A stretch of DNA of 7,313 nucleotides from Nitrospirota bacterium. Lineage in GTDB: Bacteria; Nitrospirota; Thermodesulfovibrionia; Thermodesulfovibrionales; UBA6898. The stretch covers positions 1 through 7,313 of the forward strand of contig JAOUFP010000137.1 of NCBI GenBank assembly GCA_029858145.1, given 5' to 3'. Position numbers and translations under genes: made by a program. Below the pieces are notes generated by a model, which was not told the origin of the DNA, ran no database searches, and saw nothing but the letters and a program-made list of their open reading frames with translations. The first letter of the stretch is position 1, and each line of letters starts with the position of its first letter. Shown piece by piece: positions 1-6,069 of this stretch.

Positions 1-21
1 ATGCGATGATGTATAGAGCAT
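1..21 (-). CDS. Possible start of a further downstream gene, cut by the window edge
   Basis: An ATG at 21..19 on the minus strand opens a frame of seven codons (MLYTSSH) that runs off the left edge without a stop. It is preceded, at a longish spacing of about 10 bases, by a purine-rich AGGGGGA that could be a ribosome binding site. It lies 28 bases beyond the stop of the GT-C gene on the same strand, the spacing expected for the next gene of an operon. Seven codons cannot identify a protein, so this is only a hint that the locus continues to the left. Confidence 0.25.
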
Positions 22-49
22 GTTCTCTTATCCCCCTTTGCTGAAAAAA

Positions 50-1711
50 TTACCTGACGGATGAGACCTGTTGCTTGTTTAATGTGAGAGACGTGCCATC
101 ACCTGAACTTCCTGACCATTGCCTGATCTCATCAGGAGGCAATATGCGATAAATGACCCAGTTTCTGTTCTCTGATTCCAGCCTGCAGGTGCTGCTGATG
201 TGTTCAACGAGTGCGGAGTGGTTTTGCCGGAGCCTGGCCAGGCTCTCGCTGACGATTCCGATCCAGTCCGCGCCTCGTGAACGGAGCTCCTCAAACAAAC
301 GAATATCCTCGGTTCCGTCTTTGAGCGGCTCCCTGTCCCAGGCAAACGCAGGGGGAAAGACCCACCCGCGCCGCTTGCTGTAGTAAATGGCGGTGGGTTC
401 GGCAAAACTGTTGGATACCGTGACGACCAGGTCGCCCGGCTCCGATATTTCCCGCAGGGCCAGGCCGAGTTTGTAGCTTTCGTGCGCATAGGGGTGATAC
501 ATCCATCTCAATCCCCTCTGACCGAATGCAAAGATGACGAGCAGTAACACTGCTGTTACGGCCGCCGGCGAAGGCGAGAAGAAAATGTGCCGCCTGCCTG
601 ACGCGATCGAAATAATGGCGTGTCCTGCGAGTGCGGAAGCAGCCGGATTGATTATGTGAAAATTCCACGGATTTTCGACGAGCTCTCTTGCCCCGATAAA
701 GTAGTAAATTACACACGCGAGCATCCACCAGTGGAAGAGCCAGGGAGCCTTGACAGGGCTGTCTGCACGCTGCCGGCTGTCCCCGGACGTCCGCCTCTGC
801 CTTGTCCCGGGAGGAAGGATAATCAGGCCCGTAAAAACGAGGGCAATCACAGGCGCGGTCCATATCCAGTTTGCAAAACGTTCGCTCATGCGGGCGAGGA
901 AATAATTCTGCCCCAGCCAGTTCTGCAGCCCTCCGTCCCAAAGCCAGTTGCCGCTGCCGGCGAAATGGTGTGGCGGATAACTGAGGGCAAGGTGCCTTGC
1001 CCAGAGATAGTAGGCAACTGCGGGCAGGATTGTGAGAACCGCAAACGCAGTCATGGCGGCGATCTTTTTCGGGCGCAGCAGGTGCTGCCCCTTAAGGATC
1101 GACAGCGTCGCGTAAATCATCGGGAGTCCGATAATTAAACCGGGGAGTTTCGAGAGATACCCCAGCGTGCCGGTCAAACCTGAAAGAAGCAGATAGCGCA
1201 GCAGGCCGGTTTGCAGGCAGGCAACCAGCAGCCAGAGGCTTGTTGTTATGAGGGCGACCATCGCGGGATCAGGAAGAAATGACCGTTCGATGAAGATGCT
1301 TCCCGGCAAAAGAGCCATTACCGCGGCACTTGCAAGCGCGCGCTGCTCGTCCCATATGCGGCGTACAAGCTGATAGAGTGCAAAAAGGCCCCACAGGCCG
1401 AATATCACCGGGATTCCCCTTCCGATCCAGTCGTGCTGTCCGAATACGGTATAGAGGAGTGCGGCAAGGTATGAGACCGTCTGGAATTCCCTGCCCTGAT
1501 AGTTCGGTCCCGGACCGCCCCAGCTTACCTCCGGGTAGAAGATATTCCAGTTCTTGTTATAAAAATTATCCGCCATCATTGCGGTGCTGGATTGCCGCCA
1601 GGAGAAGGCATCGACCAAAGGCTGGTTTATATGGTTAAGCCGCAGAATCGCCGCGATGACGATGATCCCGATGAGCAGATATTTTTTTGTGCGGGCGCTG
1701 TTTGTATTCAT
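50..1711 (-). CDS. GT-C fold membrane glycosyltransferase, PMT/ArnT-like (GT39-type)
   Basis: A 553-residue polytopic inner-membrane protein that probably transfers a sugar from a polyprenyl-phosphate donor on the periplasmic side. After a short basic N-terminus there is a membrane segment at about 11-26, followed by an outer loop with VDAFSWRQ (33-40) and a following TA. This corresponds to the first-loop acidic motif of GT-C enzymes, and the SWRQ..TA form is one I recall from a GT39-like subfamily. RSFLPDPAM (143-151) matches the second conserved R....D motif. Roughly nine further hydrophobic segments run to about residue 396. A soluble C-terminal domain follows (about 410-525), then a Ser/Gly/Gln-rich tail. 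The ATG was chosen because it overlaps the upstream stop as ATGA. The frame stays open to 2056, but that part only shadows the neighbouring gene. There is no good Shine-Dalgarno, so translational coupling is likely. Family assignment is firm; acceptor and sugar are unknown. Confidence 0.85.
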   Translation of the reverse strand: MNTNSARTKKYLLIGIIVIAAILRLNHINQPLVDAFSWRQSSTAMMADNFYNKNWNIFYPEVSWGGPGPNYQGREFQTVSYLAALLYTVFGQHDWIGRGIPVIFGLWGLFALYQLVRRIWDEQRALASAAVMALLPGSIFIERSFLPDPAMVALITTSLWLLVACLQTGLLRYLLLSGLTGTLGYLSKLPGLIIGLPMIYATLSILKGQHLLRPKKIAAMTAFAVLTILPAVAYYLWARHLALSYPPHHFAGSGNWLWDGGLQNWLGQNYFLARMSERFANWIWTAPVIALVFTGLIILPPGTRQRRTSGDSRQRADSPVKAPWLFHWWMLACVIYYFIGARELVENPWNFHIINPAASALAGHAIISIASGRRHIFFSPSPAAVTAVLLLVIFAFGQRGLRWMYHPYAHESYKLGLALREISEPGDLVVTVSNSFAEPTAIYYSKRRGWVFPPAFAWDREPLKDGTEDIRLFEELRSRGADWIGIVSESLARLRQNHSALVEHISSTCRLESENRNWVIYRILPPDEIRQWSGSSGDGTSLTLNKQQVSSVR

Positions 1712-3129
1712 GGCCGCGAAAAGCTGAGGTCTTCGGATATGACCCGCGTCTCCCGCACTTTGGAGAAAGGCCCCATCCCCGCATCCTGGAGCATCAGCAT
1801 GCCCTTCTCCAGCTGTTTCGCATCCCACCAGTGGATAAGAAATTCGCGGTGACTTTCCGCGAGGGTGGAGCGGGGCGTCCCGGAAAGAATATCCTGCTCT
1901 ATTGCATCCATCCCGTTTCTGTACCACTCGCCCCAGTATAATCCCCGCGTCATGTTTGAGGGCAGCAGAAGGGCCATCACAAGGAGCAGGCCCGTCTGTG
2001 CAGCGGTTTTCAGCCGGGCTGGTCCATAGAGCTCCCAGGCGAAAAAAGCCGCGCAAAAGGCCGGGACAGCAAGGAGGACATACCGTATCGGCAGTCCTTC
2101 ACGCGGCACAAGCCCGGCTCTTCCCCACCCCATGGCCAGGGCAAATACGGCCAGGTTTCCCAGAAAAAGAAAGACCCCCAGTGCGCGGTGTCTTTCCAAT
2201 CCCCTGTGACGCACAACACCGAGGAGGGCCATGACCGCACCGGGTACAAGGAACACTGCCGCAGCCAGCACCGCAAGGCGCCAGGATTTTTCAGCTGCAG
2301 GGCCGAGTCCCAGTGCGATAAATTTGGCCGCTGTCTTCAGCGTTGCTCCGAAGCCCGGACTGGGGGGGTTCCAGTAGGGCCTCTCGTATCCAATGAAGTA
2401 CAAAAGTGCAAGCAGAATCGTGATCGCCGAAGAGCTTATGAGGAATCCGCTGATCCAGCGCTTCCCGTCTTGTCTCCAGTTCAGAACCCCGCAATAAATC
2501 AGCCACAGCGCAAGAAACGGGACGAACAGAAGGCCGTTTGCCCCGCACAGGGGGAGCAGCACCAGGCAGGTTCCGGCAAAAAGAGCGGGGCCCGGCGTCG
2601 ACAGGGCAGGGCTGCGGACGATAATGAGAAAGACCGCGCATGTCACGACCGTCGGCAGCACATAAGTGAGCTGCCAGCCCCAAACAAGGTTTGGCCAGTT
2701 TCCGATGTGCAGAAGCGCTGCGGGGAAAAAGGCATCCGCGAACCGGGTTCGCCCGCGCAGGCGCTTCATGCTCAGTATCATGAAGAAGGCGAGTGTCCCC
2801 AGGAGAAGGGTGTTCAGGAACATGCCCGCGCGGAAGTCGCCGTGGCTTATACTCAGGAGCCCCAGGAGCAGAAGCCGCGGCAGCGGAATGCGATGCTCGT
2901 TGTTCTGAGCCCAAAGCCAGGAGGGCAAATCAGGCTCATTTCCGGTAAGCGGCGAGACCAGAAGCCAGTCCTCTGCAAGAGGGATGCTCCTTCCATACCG
3001 GAGGATGCACACCAGCGCGATGATGACCATGACAGACCAGACGGTCCAGACGAACATCCTTTCAAGCCGGCCGGAACCGGCCGTCGGTGTCATTATGGCG
3101 GTTTCCCTCTTTGTATCGTCCGATTTCAT
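1708..3129 (-). CDS. Conserved polytopic membrane protein, unknown function, possibly GT-C-like
   Basis: 473 residues with about ten hydrophobic segments, for example 26-43, 101-119, 156-171, 182-211, 228-246, 284-305, 316-333, 349-365 and 377-390. The first outer loop carries AEDW (52-55) and W.QNNEHRIPLPR (about 73-85). I recall this DW...NEHR...P pattern from uncharacterised membrane proteins in polysaccharide loci. Acidic residues in the first outer loop are also where GT-C glycosyltransferases keep their catalytic residue, so a GT-C-like role is plausible but unproven. The C-terminal ~75 residues are soluble. The gene follows the methyltransferase-GT2 stop by 12 bp in the same frame and overlaps the next gene by ATGA. 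The start is uncertain: ATG at 3129 has a weak ribosome binding site, whereas ATG at 3093 (residue 13) has GAGGG about 11 bases upstream. A flippase or polymerase role cannot be excluded. Confidence 0.8.
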   Translation of the reverse strand: MKSDDTKRETAIMTPTAGSGRLERMFVWTVWSVMVIIALVCILRYGRSIPLAEDWLLVSPLTGNEPDLPSWLWAQNNEHRIPLPRLLLLGLLSISHGDFRAGMFLNTLLLGTLAFFMILSMKRLRGRTRFADAFFPAALLHIGNWPNLVWGWQLTYVLPTVVTCAVFLIIVRSPALSTPGPALFAGTCLVLLPLCGANGLLFVPFLALWLIYCGVLNWRQDGKRWISGFLISSSAITILLALLYFIGYERPYWNPPSPGFGATLKTAAKFIALGLGPAAEKSWRLAVLAAAVFLVPGAVMALLGVVRHRGLERHRALGVFLFLGNLAVFALAMGWGRAGLVPREGLPIRYVLLAVPAFCAAFFAWELYGPARLKTAAQTGLLLVMALLLPSNMTRGLYWGEWYRNGMDAIEQDILSGTPRSTLAESHREFLIHWWDAKQLEKGMLMLQDAGMGPFSKVRETRVISEDLSFSRP

Positions 3130-3141
3130 CGACTGAACGTA

Positions 3142-4689
3142 TTATTTCCGCGAATTCTCTTTCATATCGCCTTTGCCCCCGCTTTTGCGGCCTTTACGTG
3201 AAATATGGTTCAGCCACAGACGCGCCAGGACCTGAAAATAGCCGCCGCTCACCCGTACGAGGCGAAAAGAAGATATGCCCATGTCGGGCGTGCGGTTAAT
3301 CCAGGATATCGGGACTTCTTTCACTGAATAGCCCATCAGCAGCGGCTGGAAGCCTGTTTCGGCATTCACCGCAAAACCCGGCTGAGTCAGACGGAGATTT
3401 TTTACCACTTCGAGGCGCATGAGCTTCAGATTGTTTGTCAGATCGCGAAAACTGCGGCGAAACAGCAGTTTGGCCAGCAGATGAAACCCGCGGTTGGCGA
3501 TGATTTTCGGGAACGGATAATTGAGAAGTACGCTGTGCCGGGAAAACCTGCTCCCAATCACAACATCATATCCCTCTGCCGCGGCATCAAAGAGGTCCCT
3601 CATTTCCGGCAGCAGGTGCTGAAAATCGCAATCCATGGAGAGGACATAGCCGCCTGTTGCTGCCTGCAGGCCGTCCGCTATCGCCCTGCCGACACCATTG
3701 GGTGGAGACCGGAATATCCCCCTGATAACAGGATCTTCGGCGGCGAGTTTCCGGATCACCTCTCCGGTGCCATCCCTGCTGTTATCATCAACGAGGATGA
3801 TTTCTTTGATATACGGGCCGTAGAATCCCTTCAGGTGAGCGACGAGCGGCTGGATGTTCATCTCTTCGTTATGACATGGGATCACCACGGATACGGTCCC
3901 TTTTAACTGCCTGTGATCGCACAATGACGCGTGCCCACGGTCGGAGGCCCCGGGGGGCTTTTGGGCACGGATGAGGATTGAGCCTGCGAGGGTCTGTATG
4001 CCGGGGGTGTTTTCCAGAAGGATTGAGAGGTTCCGGAGCAGCCATACGAGCGAAGGAGTCAGAGGAGCGAAGACAAAGTCGTTGTAAATGGCAAAGACCT
4101 TGATGAACCCCACTTCTGAAAGCAGTTCATAGAGGGCAGGCCTGCTGAGCAGCTGCCTCGGTTCCTTTTTTCCGAAAAAGTGAGCCAGAAGATTGCGCAT
4201 TCGCAGAACGATATTCCATGGATTGCTTTCATAGAAAATAACCTGCCCGCCCGGCTTCAGCAATTGGTAGACGTTTTGCAGCATCCACGCGCAATTGCGC
4301 TTGTCCAGCAGATCCATGGCGATGATATAGTCAAAACTCCTTCCTGCCAGTTGACCGGGAAGCGACGAGGCTCCGAGAAGCTCCACGGATGAAGGAAAGT
4401 CCCGCGGGTGACCGTTGCCGGGACCGAACGTGACCGCGGTGACGGGATTCTCGCCGCGGGAAACCGCAAGCAGACGACGGGTAAAAAGCCCCTGACCGGA
4501 ACCGAGTTCCAAAATAGTCTGCTCAGGAAGAAGATGAACAATATGGCGGAAGGTCTGCGCCCTCCAAAGCAGCCTGTCGGCATAAATCGGGTCCCGCTTC
4601 AGCCAGTACAGGTCACGATAGTTCTCGCGGATTCCAAGCGTCTCCATCTCACGGGCATGTTTTTCTGTCGCAAAAACCTGGGTGCTCAT
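3142..4689 (-). CDS. Bifunctional protein: N-terminal SAM methyltransferase, C-terminal DPM-synthase-like GT2
   Basis: 515 residues in two domains. Residues ~1-243 form a class I methyltransferase, with motif I ILELGSGQG (59-67), FDYIIAMD (119-126) and the post-core LLKPGGQVIFYE (143-154). Residues ~264-495 form a family 2 glycosyltransferase of the dolichyl-phosphate-mannose synthase/GtrB kind. It begins VSVVIPCHNEE (266-276) and carries VDDNSRDGT (300-308), the metal-binding D.D as MDCDFQH (352-358), and GSRF (379-382). No C-terminal pair of membrane helices is evident, only a basic tail. The GT2 half probably transfers a hexose from an NDP-sugar to polyprenyl phosphate at the cytoplasmic face. 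The methyltransferase substrate is unknown and may be a sugar hydroxyl. The start is secure: an in-frame TAG lies at 4707..4705 and AGGGA stands about 9 bases before the ATG. The usual acidic residue after strand 2 of the methyltransferase is not obvious (VTAVTFGP, 83-90). Confidence 0.88.
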   Translation of the reverse strand: MSTQVFATEKHAREMETLGIRENYRDLYWLKRDPIYADRLLWRAQTFRHIVHLLPEQTILELGSGQGLFTRRLLAVSRGENPVTAVTFGPGNGHPRDFPSSVELLGASSLPGQLAGRSFDYIIAMDLLDKRNCAWMLQNVYQLLKPGGQVIFYESNPWNIVLRMRNLLAHFFGKKEPRQLLSRPALYELLSEVGFIKVFAIYNDFVFAPLTPSLVWLLRNLSILLENTPGIQTLAGSILIRAQKPPGASDRGHASLCDHRQLKGTVSVVIPCHNEEMNIQPLVAHLKGFYGPYIKEIILVDDNSRDGTGEVIRKLAAEDPVIRGIFRSPPNGVGRAIADGLQAATGGYVLSMDCDFQHLLPEMRDLFDAAAEGYDVVIGSRFSRHSVLLNYPFPKIIANRGFHLLAKLLFRRSFRDLTNNLKLMRLEVVKNLRLTQPGFAVNAETGFQPLLMGYSVKEVPISWINRTPDMGISSFRLVRVSGGYFQVLARLWLNHISRKGRKSGGKGDMKENSRK

Positions 4690-4712
4690 AGCGGTTGTCC
4701 CTGACTAACCAG

Positions 4713-4900
4713 CATTATTCATAAATCTTTCTGGCGGTAATCAAACAACGAGGCAGGAGAAGGCATTGAGAGCGGTTTCATTTTCCGGTAGTCCGACAGA
4801 CTGGGCATATAAATATCAGGAGGAAAATGCCCCGGAGCAAAGCGGGAATGAGCGCCGATGCCTTCTCCTGCCTTTGAAATACAACATTTTATGAATAATG
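4713..4900. repeat. Outer 13-bp inverted repeat pair of the intergenic element
   Basis: CATTATTCATAAA at 4713-4725 is the exact reverse complement of TTTATGAATAATG at 4888-4900. The two arms are 162 bp apart and enclose a second, longer inverted repeat. The left arm lies 24-36 bases upstream of the methyltransferase-GT2 start codon, so a transcript crossing the whole gap could fold close to that gene's ribosome binding site. Confidence 0.8.
4751..4873. repeat. Inner 16-bp inverted repeat pair
   Basis: AGGCAGGAGAAGGCAT at 4751-4766 is the exact reverse complement of ATGCCTTCTCCTGCCT at 4858-4873, with 91 bases between. The left arm is 25 bases inside the left outer repeat and the right arm 14 bases inside the right one, so the element is not a simple continuous palindrome. 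Within the 91-base interior a further short pair, GGGCAT (4803-4808) and ATGCCC (4827-4832), could form a smaller hairpin. Confidence 0.85.
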
Positions 4901-4910
4901 GGTACTAAGG

Positions 4911-4924
4911 TTCAAGTTCTTGAA
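4911..4924. promoter_or_regulatory. Short palindrome, possible operator half-sites
   Basis: TTCAAG and CTTGAA form a perfect 6+6 dyad separated by two bases. The size suits a dimeric helix-turn-helix regulator, and it lies in the only sizeable intergenic gap. No promoter could be placed beside it, and a palindrome of this size can arise by chance, so the regulatory reading is weak. Confidence 0.2.
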
Positions 4925-4945
4925 TTTATCCAAACGGGATATATC

Positions 4946-4970
4946 GGATCTGAGCCTGCGGCTCAGATCC
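4946..4970 (-). terminator. Strong hairpin over the epimerase stop codon; terminator-like but without a T-tract
   Basis: GGATCTGAGCC (4946-4956) and GGCTCAGATCC (4960-4970) form a perfect 11-bp stem with a 3-base loop. The epimerase stop codon (TGA at 4965..4963) and its last two codons lie inside the stem. On the minus strand the stem is followed by GATATATCCC rather than a run of T, so it is not a canonical Rho-independent terminator. It may protect the 3' end of the mRNA, slow the polymerase or attenuate expression of the genes beyond. Confidence 0.45.
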
Positions 4971-6027
4971 ATCTCGTGCTGTTCCGGGTAAAAATTTCAT
5001 ACAGGATATCGCGGATGCCGTGCGTAAGCGCCCATTGAGGGTAATGGGCTTTAAATTTGCTCACATCACTGATCCACCAGACATGGTCTCCGATCCGGTT
5101 TGATTCTTCGTATCTCCAGGAGAGCTTTTTCCCTGCAATTTCCTCACACAGCCGGATGGCCTCCAGGACAGAGCAGTTGCTGAAACGGCTGCCGCCGATA
5201 TTGTAAACCTCTCCTGAACGGGGGACGAGATAAAACTCGTGGAAGGCGTTCACCAGATCATAGCTATGGATATTGTCGCGGACCTGCTTTCCCTTGTAGC
5301 CGTAGATTCTGTAAGGAGTCCCCGTCATCGTGCACTTCATAAGGTAGGAAAGGAAGCCGTGCAATTCTGTGCCGGAGTGGCCCGGGCCTGTCAGGCATCC
5401 GCCCCGAAAGCTGGCGGTTTTCAGTCCGAAATAGCGGCCGTACTCCTGGACGAGTATGTCTGCTGCTGCCTTGGAAGCTCCAAACAGGGAATGCTTGCAG
5501 TAATCTATACTCATCGTTTCGTCGATGCCGCTGCTGAAAGGATGCGCTTCATCAATTTCCCAGCGAAGTTCCTGTTCGGCCAGCGGCAGGTGATTGGGAT
5601 TGTCTCCATACACTTTGTTTGTGGAACAAAAAATAAATGCGGCCTCCGGGCAATATTTCCGGGTATTTTCGAGCAGGACATGGGTCCCGTTTGCGTTCAC
5701 CGTAAAGTCAGTGTACGGGTCCCTGGCTGCCCAATCGTGAGACGGTTGGGCAGCCGTATGAATAACGAGACGGATGTCTTTGCCATACATGTTGAATATC
5801 CCGGCGATTTCCCGTTCTTCGCGTATGTCTACGTCGTGGTGGGCGTATCTGTCTCCGTACTCCCCGATGAGCCGGTCGCGGCACCATTCAGTGGAGGCAT
5901 CCTCGCCGAAGAAAGAGCGCCGCATGTTATTGTCGACACCGGCCACCATGAATCCGCGGTCGCAAAAAAAGCGGACGGATTCTGAGCCGATCAGTCCTGC
6001 AGAGCCTGTTACCAGTACGATATTCAC
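4963..6027 (-). CDS. NAD-dependent epimerase/dehydratase, CDP-paratose 2-epimerase-like
   Basis: A 354-residue cytoplasmic extended short-chain dehydrogenase acting on a nucleotide sugar, of normal length for the family. The Rossmann motif TGSAGLIG (7-14) starts almost at once, with D32 placed to bind the NAD ribose. Further landmarks are HTAAQPSHDWA (90-100), FCSTNKVYGD (133-142), RGGCLTGPGHSG (208-219) and the C-terminal sugar-nucleotide-binding QVRDNIHSYD (248-257). These resemble proteins annotated as CDP-paratose/tyvelose 2-epimerases, but the true substrate is uncertain. The SDR Y...K site reads FGASK (182-186): lysine is kept but Phe (codon TTT) replaces tyrosine. The start is GTG at 6027. 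An in-frame TAA lies 12 bases upstream and the Rossmann motif leaves no room for a later start. The ribosome binding site is poor. It begins 42 bp after the GT2 gene, presumably in one operon. Confidence 0.85.
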   Translation of the reverse strand: MNIVLVTGSAGLIGSESVRFFCDRGFMVAGVDNNMRRSFFGEDASTEWCRDRLIGEYGDRYAHHDVDIREEREIAGIFNMYGKDIRLVIHTAAQPSHDWAARDPYTDFTVNANGTHVLLENTRKYCPEAAFIFCSTNKVYGDNPNHLPLAEQELRWEIDEAHPFSSGIDETMSIDYCKHSLFGASKAAADILVQEYGRYFGLKTASFRGGCLTGPGHSGTELHGFLSYLMKCTMTGTPYRIYGYKGKQVRDNIHSYDLVNAFHEFYLVPRSGEVYNIGGSRFSNCSVLEAIRLCEEIAGKKLSWRYEESNRIGDHVWWISDVSKFKAHYPQWALTHGIRDILYEIFTRNSTRWI

Positions 6028-6069
6028 AGTATTACATTAACGGTCAAGGCAGCCTCTTCCCCGGAACGG

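Larger units (their letters stand above)
4709..4903. mobile_element. MITE-like or IS-remnant element with nested inverted repeats
   Basis: Two perfect inverted-repeat pairs are nested in the same intergenic gap. The outer pair is CATTATTCATAAA at 4713-4725 and its complement at 4888-4900 (13 bp). The inner pair is AGGCAGGAGAAGGCAT at 4751-4766 and its complement at 4858-4873 (16 bp). Just outside lies a direct repeat, ACTAA, at 4704-4708 and 4904-4908, which could be a target-site duplication; the bases between it and the outer repeat do not match between ends. The element is about 195 bp with no transposase, as expected for a non-autonomous miniature element. The ATTATTCATAA end resembles ends I recall from IS1380-type elements, but I cannot confirm this. 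A structured RNA or regulatory fold is the alternative. The inverted repeats are certain; the mobile origin is inference. Confidence 0.5.
4690..4962. other. Intergenic region between epimerase and methyltransferase-GT2 genes
   Basis: This is the longest stretch without a gene (273 bp), more AT-rich than its flanks and dense in symmetrical sequence. It holds most of a hairpin overlapping the epimerase stop, a small TATCC/GGATA hairpin (4927-4931 and 4937-4941), a TTCAAG/CTTGAA palindrome, and a ~195-bp element bounded by inverted repeats. No convincing sigma-70 or sigma-54 promoter was found on the minus strand, although a promoter for the three downstream genes would be expected here if the operon is interrupted. 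No ORF of meaningful length is present. Confidence 0.7.

Noticed and set aside
1712..2056. N-terminal extension of the GT-C frame upstream of 1711
   Set aside because: The extension lies entirely over the membrane-protein gene, is rich in Arg, Gly and Pro with no family resemblance, and the ATGA overlap at 1708-1711 gives a natural start followed at once by a typical GT-C first helix.
3069..3082. GGCCGG-AA-CCGGCC palindrome
   Set aside because: It lies inside the membrane-protein coding sequence and is explained by GC-rich codons for Ala-Gly-Ser-Gly-Arg. It could fold just after the alternative start at 3093, but nothing else supports a role.
2188..3201. 337-codon open frame on the plus strand
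   Set aside because: It is antisense to the membrane-protein gene and has shadow-like composition (Arg, Gln, Pro, Lys rich, no recognisable domain). GC-rich codons on the real strand keep this frame free of stops.
4716..4748. Minus-strand sigma-70 promoter (TTGATT or TTGTTT with TATGAA) before the methyltransferase-GT2 gene
   Set aside because: Spacers are 15 or 19 bases and the hexamers match consensus poorly; not strong enough to list.
4818..4878. Plus-strand AGGAGG followed by ATG and a 16-codon ORF inside the repeat element
   Set aside because: The Shine-Dalgarno-like sequence is only 3 bases from the ATG, the peptide is very short, and half of it is encoded by the inverted-repeat arm.
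5239..5985. 248-codon open frame on the plus strand
   Set aside because: It is antisense to the epimerase, whose full set of motifs shows the minus strand is coding. The plus frame shows no domain and no neighbours on its strand.
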